Of a stretch of 64,000 nt of DNA, positions 10,305 through 18,916 are shown one piece after another. How positions within the stretch are numbered: position 1 is the first letter of the stretch; each line of letters begins with the position of its first letter. The position numbers and the translations under genes are program-made. Under the pieces are notes generated by a model. That model did not search any database and was not told where the DNA came from. It saw only the letters and a program-made list of their open reading frames with translations. Source of the stretch: Marinilactibacillus piezotolerans (GTDB taxonomy: Bacteria > Bacillota > Bacilli > Lactobacillales > Carnobacteriaceae_A); contig NZ_FOSJ01000003.1 of NCBI RefSeq assembly GCF_900114235.1, positions 1 to 64,000 on the forward strand, in the 5' to 3' direction.

Positions 10305-12584
10305 TTAATTTGAATTTTCTTCAATGGCGATCGTTAAAGTATCTTCCAATGTAACGGATTGACCGAACACTTCAAAAATCAGTGATTCTCCTACTTCTAA
10401 CTGGAAGGTTACAGCAGTTTTTTCTACTGCCACGTTGAGTAATCTTTCTCGATAATTCAATTTAAATCGGTAACTATCCCATTGGTCTGGACAATATGGT
10501 GCAAATGATAATGTCCCTGTTTGTGTACGCATCCCTGCAAATCCTTGGACGATAGATAACCACCCACCACTCATCGATGTAATGTGTAGACCATCTTCCG
10601 TATCATTATTATAATTATCAAGGTCTAGTCTTGCTGTTCTTTCGTACATTTCAAATGCTTTCTCTTTTTTACCGAGTTCAGATGCCAGTATAGAGTGAAC
10701 AAGCGGTGATAAAGAAGACTCATGAACAGTCATCGGTTCATAGAAGTTAAAGTTCCGTTCTTTCTCTTCTTGACTGTAGTGATGATTCAAGAAATACAGT
10801 CCTTGTAGAACATCTGCTTGTTTGATGAATGGTGATCTCAGTATCTTGTCCCATGACCAGTTCTGATTAATAGGACGTTCTGAGGGATCAAGGCTGTTAA
10901 CCGGTCGCAAATCTTTATCTAAGAATGAATCGTGTTGAACAAAAACAGCTAACGCTTCATCTTTTGGTAGATACATATTGCCGCTGATGTCTGTCCATTT
11001 TTGTTGTTCTTCTTCGCTGACCTTCAATTCTCGGATTTTATCATCCGTTACTTTTTCTAATGTTTCCAACGTATATTGCAGACACCATTGTGCCATTGTA
11101 TTGGTGTACCAGTTGTTGCTGACGTTATTCTCGTACTCATTAGGGCCTGTAACCCCATGAATCATATACTGTTGTTTTCTTGCAGAATAATGGACGCGAT
11201 CTGCCCAAAATCTAGCAATACCAACGAGTACATCAATCCCTTGGTTCAGAAGATAATCTTCATTTCCAGTATAAGTTGTGTAATTAAAAATACCATGGGC
11301 AATCGCACCATTACGGTGAATTTCCTCAAAAGTAATTTCCCATTCGTTGTGACATTCGATCCCAGTGAAGGTTACCATTGGATATAATGCACCTTTAAGC
11401 CCTTGGTTCGCTGCATTTTCGTAAGCTTGTTCGAGTTGATTATGGCGATAGACGAGTAACTGTCTAAAAGTTCCTTCATTCGTAACCGACAAGTACATTG
11501 GCAGAATACAAGCTTCTGTATCCCAGTATGTTGCGCCGCCATATTTTTCCCCGGTGAAGCCTTTTGGACCCACGTTCAAACGAGGATCTTCTCCGTAATA
11601 GGTTGAGAATAATTGGAAGATATTAAAGCGAATCCCTTGTTGACTGGCGTCGTCTCCACTGATTTGAACATCTGCATTATTCCAGCGTGTCTCCCATTCA
11701 GCTAAGTGATCCTTCAAGACACTTTGTAGCCCTTTATCCATAGCAGATTTAACAATATTCGCAGCTTTTTCTACTTGCTGGTCTGCTGCTACATCACGGC
11801 TCGTTATGACCGCTATATATTTAGTGAGTGTTAGCTGATCCCCTGCTTTTAATGGATAGAAAAAGCGTTCGCCTACATACATGGCTTGTTCTTTTTCAGC
11901 ATTTTTTTTTGCTGATTCAGACTGATTACTCATCATTGTCGTTACTGTGAAGCGCTCTGTTCCGAAGGGGTTCTCTTTTGTTTTTGTTTTTAAAAATGGA
12001 AAAGGCTCATGTCCTTTTTCCAGTTCATTCCAAAATTGTTCTTCGTAGTTACTGTCTTCATTCACAACATTTCCATCTAAGTTCGGAATCAATGTTAGTT
12101 CAGCAATCCCCGTCTGCATCTCTACTTCGATATTGACTACTGCTAGTTCTGTTGTATGAGCACTGACGAAGCGTGTGAAACGGAATAGAATAGCTACTTC
12201 TTCTTTTTTCCATACAAACGAGCGTCTCAGAACGCCTTCTTTCATGTCTAACTCTAGGTGGAACTGTTCAACCGTATCAACAGCCAAATCTACTTTATGT
12301 TCATCAACGTAGATATCAACTGGAATAAAATTGGTTGCATTAATCACTTTTCCAAAATAGTCAGGATAACCGATTTTCCACCACCCAACTTTTGTTTTGT
12401 CTGGGAACCATACGCCAGCAATATACGTCCCGATATGGGTATCCCCAGAATAGCCTTCTTCGAAATTTCCTCTTAAACCCATATATCCATTTCCTATGGC
12501 TGTAAGACTTTCTTGCAGTCTTTTATTATCGTCTATTGTATCCGATGTTAATTTCCACGGATCAATCCCAAATAATCTCTCCAT
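10305..12584 (-). CDS. mapA: Maltose phosphorylase (GH65)
   Basis: A 759-residue GH65 inverting phosphorylase: an N-terminal beta-sandwich (about 1-270), a helical linker, and an (alpha/alpha)6 catalytic barrel to about 680 followed by a small C-terminal sheet domain. The catalytic acid is Glu483 in VTGPNEYENNVSNN. The loop HNEWEITFE (412-420) corresponds to the loop that sets maltose specificity in Lactobacillus acidophilus maltose phosphorylase (residues 413-421 there, from memory), which argues against trehalose or kojibiose. It phosphorolyses maltose to glucose and beta-glucose 1-phosphate in the cytoplasm, saving ATP. It lies between malA and pgmB. Confidence 0.95.
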   Translation of the reverse strand: MERLFGIDPWKLTSDTIDDNKRLQESLTAIGNGYMGLRGNFEEGYSGDTHIGTYIAGVWFPDKTKVGWWKIGYPDYFGKVINATNFIPVDIYVDEHKVDLAVDTVEQFHLELDMKEGVLRRSFVWKKEEVAILFRFTRFVSAHTTELAVVNIEVEMQTGIAELTLIPNLDGNVVNEDSNYEEQFWNELEKGHEPFPFLKTKTKENPFGTERFTVTTMMSNQSESAKKNAEKEQAMYVGERFFYPLKAGDQLTLTKYIAVITSRDVAADQQVEKAANIVKSAMDKGLQSVLKDHLAEWETRWNNADVQISGDDASQQGIRFNIFQLFSTYYGEDPRLNVGPKGFTGEKYGGATYWDTEACILPMYLSVTNEGTFRQLLVYRHNQLEQAYENAANQGLKGALYPMVTFTGIECHNEWEITFEEIHRNGAIAHGIFNYTTYTGNEDYLLNQGIDVLVGIARFWADRVHYSARKQQYMIHGVTGPNEYENNVSNNWYTNTMAQWCLQYTLETLEKVTDDKIRELKVSEEEQQKWTDISGNMYLPKDEALAVFVQHDSFLDKDLRPVNSLDPSERPINQNWSWDKILRSPFIKQADVLQGLYFLNHHYSQEEKERNFNFYEPMTVHESSLSPLVHSILASELGKKEKAFEMYERTARLDLDNYNNDTEDGLHITSMSGGWLSIVQGFAGMRTQTGTLSFAPYCPDQWDSYRFKLNYRERLLNVAVEKTAVTFQLEVGESLIFEVFGQSVTLEDTLTIAIEENSN

Positions 12585-12593
12585 TTATTATTT

Positions 12594-13424
12594 TCACTCC
12601 TGTACTCTAGTTTGATCTTTTTCATCGTTAAATTGTGTTTTAAAGTAAATTAACAACAGTATAATCAATAGACCTGTCGTTTGAATTGTCATCATCCAGA
12701 TAATATCAAACTGAATCAATCCATATAATAAGGCAAGTATGGTTGGTAAGCCTAATCCGTAAAGAATGATCGCTACAGATTCTTTGTATGTCGTAATGGA
12801 CGTTAAGTGACTCTTTTTCGTCAAGTACAAAAAGACAGCAGATCCTAGCGTTAAAGCGACTAACATAACAAGTGTCATACATGAAATCAGAAAAGTAAGT
12901 GCCGCTACGATGTAAACACGATTATTGATTCTCCATTGTCGGTTCATTTCTGTTTTTATTTCTTCTACTGATGCACCCTCTATTGTGAAGTCTTTCGTAT
13001 AGTTGACAGTTAATTCAGGTTTACCATGTTCTCTAATTGTAAAAAGCGTTGGCTCAAAAACAATTGCAACGTCACTATCTACTAATGGCGCGCCCGTTTG
13101 ATCAATTACTACCACACCTCCTGCTTTTGTCTGAACGGTCGATTGACCGATCGCTAACGTACCATTTTCTATAGGAATGTCAGCAAGTGTTTCAGCAACT
13201 TCATCGTCGATCAAACCAAAAGCTTCAGGATAAAACGTCTCAACACCAATTGTGTCGGTCTGCGCAAAATTCAGTGAAACGGGTATCGTGATCAATGCGT
13301 TTAAGAAAATTAACACAATCACGATTGTTGGCCACCCAATGGCCTTACGATTAAAGAAAGCACGCTTAGGTGTAAAAATATTCGCAAAGTAATTTAATGG
13401 AAAACTGTCTGTCCTCATATTCAT
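12594..13424 (-). CDS. malA: MalA-type maltodextrin utilisation membrane protein (DUF1189)
   Basis: A 276-residue membrane protein with one N-terminal membrane segment (about 30-52), an extracytoplasmic domain of about 110 residues, and three or four C-terminal membrane segments (about 170-265). The family, DUF1189, is often annotated as maltodextrose utilisation protein MalA because it sits in mal operons of lactic acid bacteria, as here between malG and mapA; its biochemical role is not established. The ATG at 13424 has AGGAATGA-type spacing and the gene lies 31 bases downstream of malG. A role in assembling or modulating the MalFG complex would be speculation. Confidence 0.8.
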   Translation of the reverse strand: MNMRTDSFPLNYFANIFTPKRAFFNRKAIGWPTIVIVLIFLNALITIPVSLNFAQTDTIGVETFYPEAFGLIDDEVAETLADIPIENGTLAIGQSTVQTKAGGVVVIDQTGAPLVDSDVAIVFEPTLFTIREHGKPELTVNYTKDFTIEGASVEEIKTEMNRQWRINNRVYIVAALTFLISCMTLVMLVALTLGSAVFLYLTKKSHLTSITTYKESVAIILYGLGLPTILALLYGLIQFDIIWMMTIQTTGLLIILLLIYFKTQFNDEKDQTRVQE

Positions 13425-13455
13425 TCCTACTTTTCAGACTCATTTATTTTATATA

Positions 13456-14313
13456 TTATCCTTTAGTTCCACCTGCTGTTAAACCAGATACAAAGTGTTT
13501 TTGTAGATAGAAGAACAAAATACAGATAGGTAAAGCAATCAAGATTGCTCCAGAGGCGAATAAGGTCACCCGCTGTTCTCTTGGATTACTGATAAACGTT
13601 TGTAGTCCAATGGCTACCGTATACACTTCCGGTGTTCTAAGCAAGAATCTTGCTAGCATGTATTCTCCGAATGGGCCCATGAAAGCCCAAAGTGCTTGAA
13701 CAGCAATCATTGGCTTAACCAACGGGAGAATGATTTGCCAGAATGATCTTAAGTGTCCTGCACCGTCTAATTTAGCTGATTCATCTAACTCAAGTGGTAC
13801 AGTATCGAAGTACCCTTTCATGAGCCAGGTATTCATGGGTATACCCCCACCAATATAAATAACCGTTAAAAACCAGTGCGTATTCAATCCTCCAACGAGA
13901 AGTGCCATAACATAGAACGCTGTCAAAGCAGCGGTTGTTGGAACCATTTGAATGATCAAGAAAAATTTGATACTTTGTTTTCTTCCAATAAAACGGTACC
14001 GACTATAAGCGTATCCGGCTAGCGTGATTGCCGCTACTTGAATGACCATCGTCGTTCCCGCAACTTTCAAGGTGTTCAAATACCATGTGCCATAAAGCGT
14101 ATTATTGAATAATCGAGAAAAATTCGCTAGAGACCAAGGCCCTGTAAAGTTTAAATCGAAGGCCATAATATTGCCCGTTCTGAAAGCAGAAGTAACTGTG
14201 ATCAAAAGAGGATAAATAATGACGATCGATAGACCGATCAGATAAGCGTAAGAAAAGAGTTTGTTCCAGAAACGAGAATTTTTCTGTGTTTTGATTCGTT
14301 TTGGTTTATTCAT
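13456..14313 (-). CDS. malG: Maltose/maltodextrin ABC transporter permease MalG
   Basis: A 285-residue MalG-type permease with six membrane segments and the EAA loop near residue 190 ([23 protein letters not shown]). A longer frame begins at the ATG at 14331, but that ATG is only the end of malF; GGAGG at 14318-14322 (minus strand) correctly positions the ATG at 14313, giving [10 protein letters not shown]. The gap to malF is one base, so translation is coupled. It pairs with MalF to form the channel for maltodextrins delivered by MalE. No MsmK/MalK ATPase gene is in the window, so the ATPase must be shared and encoded elsewhere, as is common in this order. Confidence 0.93.
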   Translation of the reverse strand: MNKPKRIKTQKNSRFWNKLFSYAYLIGLSIVIIYPLLITVTSAFRTGNIMAFDLNFTGPWSLANFSRLFNNTLYGTWYLNTLKVAGTTMVIQVAAITLAGYAYSRYRFIGRKQSIKFFLIIQMVPTTAALTAFYVMALLVGGLNTHWFLTVIYIGGGIPMNTWLMKGYFDTVPLELDESAKLDGAGHLRSFWQIILPLVKPMIAVQALWAFMGPFGEYMLARFLLRTPEVYTVAIGLQTFISNPREQRVTLFASGAILIALPICILFFYLQKHFVSGLTAGGTKG

Positions 14314-14314
14314 G

Positions 14315-15655
14315 TTAATCCTCCATTTCAAAAGCGCGTGTCCGGCTGAAAATAATCATTGAAATCGTAATGACGATTGCAGAAATAATCAGTGTGACGG
14401 CTGCTGATATGTTGTATTGCGGTGATGTTCCGGTCGTTAGTTTATAAATCCATGAAATCAGGATATCTGTCGATCCTGCACCACTTCCTACACTTCCGGG
14501 ACCCCCTTCGTTAAATAGATAAATCAAGTTGAAGTTATTAAAGTTACCGGTATATTGTGTAATAAAAATAGGTGCTGCTACTGCAAAAATATGTGGCATA
14601 GTGATATGTTTGAATTTTTGTATCGCTGTTGCTCCATCAATAACAGAAGCTTCGTACCAGTCATTTGGTATAGACTGTAAAATACCTGAAGTTAATACAT
14701 AGATGTACGGATATCCCACCCATCCTTGAATCATAATGATGGCAATTTTCGTCCAGAAAGGATCTGTTTTCCAAGATATCGCTGGGATTTCAAGGAATGG
14801 AATAATCTGATTGAAGAAGGGAATCACTTGCGTATTGATTGCACCCACACTGGGGTTAAAGATATTTGAAAAAGTCAGAATCGTTATGAATGCCGGAACT
14901 GCCCAAGGCAACAACATAATCACTCCGAAGAACCGATTGAATCGAATATGCGGCTGATTAAGCACTAATGCTGTGAATACACCAATGATCAGCTGCAAAG
15001 TCGTTGCAGCTAGCGTCCAGATAATCGTCCAAGAGAAAACGGCAAAAAATGTATCTCGATAAGCGGTCAGCGTAAAAATGCTGCTGAACGTTTCAAATCC
15101 TACCCAGTCTATTAAGTTTGCTGGTGGGACATTTTGAAAATTATAGTTTGTAAAAGCAATGAATATCGTTACCAGTACTGGGAATACAATGGCAAAGATC
15201 ATAACCAAGTAAGCGGGTATCGTTAATAAGTAAGGAAAGCCATTTTCAAAAACACTAACGGCTGTGGCTTTAACAGTGTAATTGACTGCGTTTGGGTTAA
15301 CGATTCTTTTCTTCGCCACACGGTTAGCATCCATCATAACGGCTGCCATAAAGACAAGATAAATCAATATAATCAAAATTTGAATCGTACCTTCAATCAG
15401 TAAGAACAAAGAGTGATCTTCTCTAGGAACCGTACCTAGTGTAATCAGACCCTGAACTGCGCCGGCGCCAAATAGTATTAATTCAATGACGAATCCAGCA
15501 AATATAACAAGAAATAATGCACCTTTTACAAGCTGCTTATTGTAAAGTTGACCTAGCCCGGGAATAATAGAGAGCAGCATTGCAGTACGGACTTTTTTCT
15601 GATCTTTATCAGATAAAAGTGAATGATCATTGTTTTTAGTTTCCAACCGTAACAC
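14315..15655 (-). CDS. malF: Maltose/maltodextrin ABC transporter permease MalF
   Basis: A 446-residue MalF-type permease. Like other Gram-positive MalF/MalC proteins it has an extended N-terminus with several membrane segments (about 25-135, including a [14 protein letters not shown] motif) before the core permease, whose EAA loop is [21 protein letters not shown] near 355. The carboxyl end AFEMED overlaps the ribosome binding site of malG. A hairpin at 15675-15703 separates it from malE and probably lowers its expression relative to the binding protein. Confidence 0.93.
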   Translation of the reverse strand: MLRLETKNNDHSLLSDKDQKKVRTAMLLSIIPGLGQLYNKQLVKGALFLVIFAGFVIELILFGAGAVQGLITLGTVPREDHSLFLLIEGTIQILIILIYLVFMAAVMMDANRVAKKRIVNPNAVNYTVKATAVSVFENGFPYLLTIPAYLVMIFAIVFPVLVTIFIAFTNYNFQNVPPANLIDWVGFETFSSIFTLTAYRDTFFAVFSWTIIWTLAATTLQLIIGVFTALVLNQPHIRFNRFFGVIMLLPWAVPAFITILTFSNIFNPSVGAINTQVIPFFNQIIPFLEIPAISWKTDPFWTKIAIIMIQGWVGYPYIYVLTSGILQSIPNDWYEASVIDGATAIQKFKHITMPHIFAVAAPIFITQYTGNFNNFNLIYLFNEGGPGSVGSGAGSTDILISWIYKLTTGTSPQYNISAAVTLIISAIVITISMIIFSRTRAFEMED

Positions 15656-15670
15656 ATCCTTTCAATGATA

Positions 15671-15703
15671 AAAACGGCAGAGATCATCCTACTATCTCTG
15701 CCG
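15671..15703 (-). terminator. Intercistronic hairpin between malE and malF (partial terminator)
   Basis: CGGCAGAGAT (15675-15684) and ATCTCTGCCG (15694-15703) pair perfectly around a 9-base loop. On the minus strand the stem is followed by TTTTT, the form of an intrinsic terminator. Because malFG lie beyond it, it probably acts as an attenuator or as a 3' end stabilising the malE transcript. Confidence 0.75.
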
Positions 15704-15728
15704 AATCATCTAGTCTTCTATTTAAAGA

Positions 15729-17012
15729 TTAATATTTTTGTTCGATGTTTTCTTTGATGATTTGTACAGAATCATTTGCTGCCTCTTCAGCTTTTTTATT
15801 TCCAGATCCTGCATCAAACATCATTGATTCAGCGCCTGTCCAAACTTCCGCCATTTCTGGAATATTGGGCATTGGAACGGCATTATTGTATTGTTCGATA
15901 ACAGCTACAGCTAATTCGTCCTCTCCTGCTTCGTTGATGGCATTTCGTGCATTCTGGTTAGCAGGAATTTCATTTGTGTAGTCTTCGTATAGCATCATCA
16001 TATTTTCTTCGTTAGTTACGAAATCAACAAATGCTGCTGCAGTTTCATAGTTTTCAGTGTAGGAAGGAACCACCCAGCCTTTACCACCAGCAAAAGGTGC
16101 ATATTCGTTTCCATTAGGTAGGGTAGGGATTGCTGCTACGCCAAGATTCACACCACTATCTCTGTAGTTGGCTGCGCCCCAAGGACCGTTGATAACAGCT
16201 GCTGCATTTCCTTGAATGAATTGATCATCAATGAAGTCACCGGCACTTGTTACATCAAGCATCCCTTCTGGCCATACATCATTGAACCACTTTTGGGCAT
16301 ATTCAATGCCTTCAATTGCTTCAGGTGAATTCAAACCAATGTCAGATGTATCTTCACCGTCTTCTCCGAATACATATCCGCCGAAACCAGAAATCAATCC
16401 ATAAGAATTATAGAAATCGACCCAGTTTGCTAGGAAAGCTGTACTCGTGTCTGCTTGTCCTGAAAATGCATACTGCTCATCTTCTGTAAGAGCTTCCAAT
16501 TCATCAAAAGTTTCTGGTGGTGTATCCATCAAATCTTTATTATAGAAAAGAACCAACGATTCAATCACGAATGGTGTACCATAAACTGTATCATCTACTG
16601 TTACTTGCTGTTTATCTGTTTCATCATATCGACCATCATCAACAAGTGTCATTTCAGATAAATGACCTTGTTGACCCATACCACCAATTCGATCATATGG
16701 AGATAGCAGAACATCTGGAGATAATCCTGCTGGACCATCTAAAGGTACAGCTTCTAATGTATCAAACATATCTCTTTCAGATACGGTGACGTCAACATCG
16801 TATTCTTCTTCAAATGCAGGAACGATCGCTTCAACGAACTCTACGTAATCTTCACCAACACCTACTTCAATCGAACCACCGATTTCACCCGTGGCTGCGC
16901 CATCATTTTCTGTTTCACCTTCTGAACCAGAACTATTATCTGATCCATTCCCACATGCTGCGAGTAGAAGTGCTGCTGAACCTGCCATTGCTAATTTGTA
17001 AAATTTTATCAT
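15729..17012 (-). CDS. malE: Maltose/maltodextrin-binding lipoprotein MalE
   Basis: A 427-residue type 1 solute-binding lipoprotein. The signal peptide ends in the lipobox LLAAC (Cys20), followed by a Ser/Gly/Glu-rich linker and then the binding domain with the expected landmarks (YGTPFVIESLVLFYNKDL; AAVINGPWGA; FAGGKGWVV). It is anchored outside the membrane and hands maltodextrins to MalFG. It has its own promoter with a MalR-like operator and cre site immediately upstream, so malE-malF-malG and the genes after them can be transcribed apart from the first three hydrolase genes. AGGAGG lies about 8 bases before the ATG. Confidence 0.94.
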   Translation of the reverse strand: MIKFYKLAMAGSAALLLAACGNGSDNSSGSEGETENDGAATGEIGGSIEVGVGEDYVEFVEAIVPAFEEEYDVDVTVSERDMFDTLEAVPLDGPAGLSPDVLLSPYDRIGGMGQQGHLSEMTLVDDGRYDETDKQQVTVDDTVYGTPFVIESLVLFYNKDLMDTPPETFDELEALTEDEQYAFSGQADTSTAFLANWVDFYNSYGLISGFGGYVFGEDGEDTSDIGLNSPEAIEGIEYAQKWFNDVWPEGMLDVTSAGDFIDDQFIQGNAAAVINGPWGAANYRDSGVNLGVAAIPTLPNGNEYAPFAGGKGWVVPSYTENYETAAAFVDFVTNEENMMMLYEDYTNEIPANQNARNAINEAGEDELAVAVIEQYNNAVPMPNIPEMAEVWTGAESMMFDAGSGNKKAEEAANDSVQIIKENIEQKY

Positions 17013-17056
17013 TTGTTTTTTCCTCCTCTAACTTTCTTTCCCTGTCTTCATTTTCA

Positions 17057-17110
17057 ATTATATTTTATTACCATAACATTGCAATCGTTTTCTTTATGTT
17101 ACCGGTATCA
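17057..17110 (-). promoter_or_regulatory. malE promoter with MalR-like operator and cre site
   Basis: On the minus strand, -35 TTGCAA (17079-17084) and -10 TATAAT (17057-17062) are separated by 16 bases. A cre-like site, AGAAAACGATTGCA (17080-17093, 12 of 14), overlaps the -35. A second element, TGTTACCGGTATCA (17097-17110, plus strand), resembles the site at 22582-22595 and begins 12 bases upstream of the -35. Confidence 0.7.
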
Positions 17111-17131
17111 GTATTTTATATCCGTTTTTTT

Positions 17132-18895
17132 CTAGTTATTTTCAAACTTGTAAAGTTTATAAGATGCAGAAGCCAACACTATCGCGTTTCCTATAAGAAT
17201 AGGCTGTTGCTCTAATAGGTCTCTTCCTTTTCTATTTTTCAATTCCGTGATCTCGATGCGCTCCTGTTCCTGAGATTGATTGATCAAAAGATACAGCGCT
17301 TGAGTCTTTGTCTTCTTTTTCAAGACCAGTAAATATTCTTGAACTGCTAAAAACTCAAATTGGTTTCCTGCAAACAAGGCCAGATCGGATCGTCTCAGAC
17401 TAGATAGCCGTTTAATGAGTGTTTTAAAATCTACACTAAACTCGTCAGTCCATTGCATCGGTTTTCTATTAGTTGGATCTTCTCCACCATCCATACCGAT
17501 TTCAGTGCCGTAATATAAGCAAATCGATCCTGGCAATAAGTAAAGCATGACCAGACATAGTCCTGTTTTTTCACGGTCATAACCAGCGTATTCGTATAGC
17601 CTTGGTGCATCGTGGCTGTCCAACAGCGTCAGCATACCTTGATTAACATTTTCTGAGTATTGTAAAAGTGCCTGTACAAATTGTTCCTGAAATTCAAGCG
17701 TAGATAATCGATTCGCTGCAATCCATTCAAGAATCGGTTTCCCTAAAGGATAGTTCATTACGCCATCCAGTTGATCTCCATGTAACCAAGCATCAGCTTG
17801 ATGCCAGATTTCTCCCACGATGTAACAGTCTGGACGTACATCTTTCAAACGCGCACGCAGTATTCTTAAAAAGGCATGATCGATTTCATTGACCACATCT
17901 AGTCGCCATCCATCAATGTTATATTCCTCTATCCAGTATAATGCGACTTTTATTAAATAGGTTTGAACGTCTTTATTAAGTGTATTCAACTTTGGCATAT
18001 TGGGTGTAAAATGTCGATAATGGTCAACCATTCGAGTATCCTCTTCATCTTCAAGTGGAAACTGTTCGATATAAAACCAGTCTTTATAAATAGACTGCTC
18101 CCCATGTTTCAGTACATCTTGAAAAAAAACTGACTGGTCTCCGATGTGGTTAAATACGCCATCAAGCAAGACTCTTATACCAAGCGCATGTGCCGCATCC
18201 ACCAGTGATTTGAAACTTTCTTTAGTCCCAAAACTCGGATCTATTTCCATATAGTCCTCAGTATCATATTTGTGTGCTGTTGGACTTTTAAAAATCGGTG
18301 TAAGATAAATACCGGAGATACCTAAGTTCTTTAAGTAGGGTAATTTCTCTCTTATACCATCTAGTTTCCCGCCATGAAAATCATATTGACCAAAATGTTT
18401 TGAGCTTCCCCATGAAAGATTTCCGGGATCATAGAAACGGTCTGGCATCACTTGATACCAGATCGTCTTATTAACCCAACTTGGTGCTTGAATGACTTCG
18501 GATTCGTGCATATACGGAAAAGCAAAGTAACTATTGATATCATTTTCAATAAAGCGATCTTCTGGTGAGAACCAACCTCTTTCGATATATAACAAACTCT
18601 CCTGTTCTGCTTCTAGTAAGAACCCGTATCGCATCTGATGGTTTGACGGATGATGCTCAACCTGCCAGTAAATGTAGAGAGCTGTTTGATAGATCTTTTT
18701 CATACCTATTTTCGTTTTTTTCCAGTAATAGCTCTTTTCATCCTTTACCCATCCATCCGGATGATCCGTCAATAATGCGGCACTCTCAACATCATGTGCT
18801 GTCCGAAGTGTCAGACACATGGTTTGCGCATCTTTCATATATGCATAAGCACTATTCGCTTTGTGGTAAACCGCTTGTTGATTCAATCCATTCAC
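17132..18895 (-). CDS. Neopullulanase / maltogenic amylase-type hydrolase (GH13 subfamily 20), copy 2
   Basis: A 587-residue GH13_20 enzyme: an N-terminal beta-sandwich (about 1-135) and a TIM barrel with nucleophile Asp333 (GWRLDVVNE), acid/base Glu362 (VGEIWH) and Asp429 (LDSHDAPRL). The VNEIDH motif after the nucleophile is diagnostic of cyclomaltodextrinase, neopullulanase and maltogenic amylase. No signal peptide is present, so it acts in the cytoplasm on imported maltodextrins or cyclodextrins, giving mainly maltose for MapA. It begins 21 bases after the stop of a second GH13_20 gene; the two differ enough to suggest an old duplication with different product or substrate preference. Confidence 0.9.
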   Translation of the reverse strand: MNGLNQQAVYHKANSAYAYMKDAQTMCLTLRTAHDVESAALLTDHPDGWVKDEKSYYWKKTKIGMKKIYQTALYIYWQVEHHPSNHQMRYGFLLEAEQESLLYIERGWFSPEDRFIENDINSYFAFPYMHESEVIQAPSWVNKTIWYQVMPDRFYDPGNLSWGSSKHFGQYDFHGGKLDGIREKLPYLKNLGISGIYLTPIFKSPTAHKYDTEDYMEIDPSFGTKESFKSLVDAAHALGIRVLLDGVFNHIGDQSVFFQDVLKHGEQSIYKDWFYIEQFPLEDEEDTRMVDHYRHFTPNMPKLNTLNKDVQTYLIKVALYWIEEYNIDGWRLDVVNEIDHAFLRILRARLKDVRPDCYIVGEIWHQADAWLHGDQLDGVMNYPLGKPILEWIAANRLSTLEFQEQFVQALLQYSENVNQGMLTLLDSHDAPRLYEYAGYDREKTGLCLVMLYLLPGSICLYYGTEIGMDGGEDPTNRKPMQWTDEFSVDFKTLIKRLSSLRRSDLALFAGNQFEFLAVQEYLLVLKKKTKTQALYLLINQSQEQERIEITELKNRKGRDLLEQQPILIGNAIVLASASYKLYKFENN

Positions 18896-18916
18896 CCTTT
18901 ATTCTCTCGGCTTGAT

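Noticed and set aside
14314-14331. Upstream ATG for malG
   Set aside because: It lies inside the last codons of malF, and the GGAGG of malG would fall inside the coding sequence.
16517-17215. Plus-strand ORFs of 90 and 133 residues opposite malE and its neighbour
   Set aside because: They are antisense shadows of strongly supported minus-strand genes with unnatural composition.
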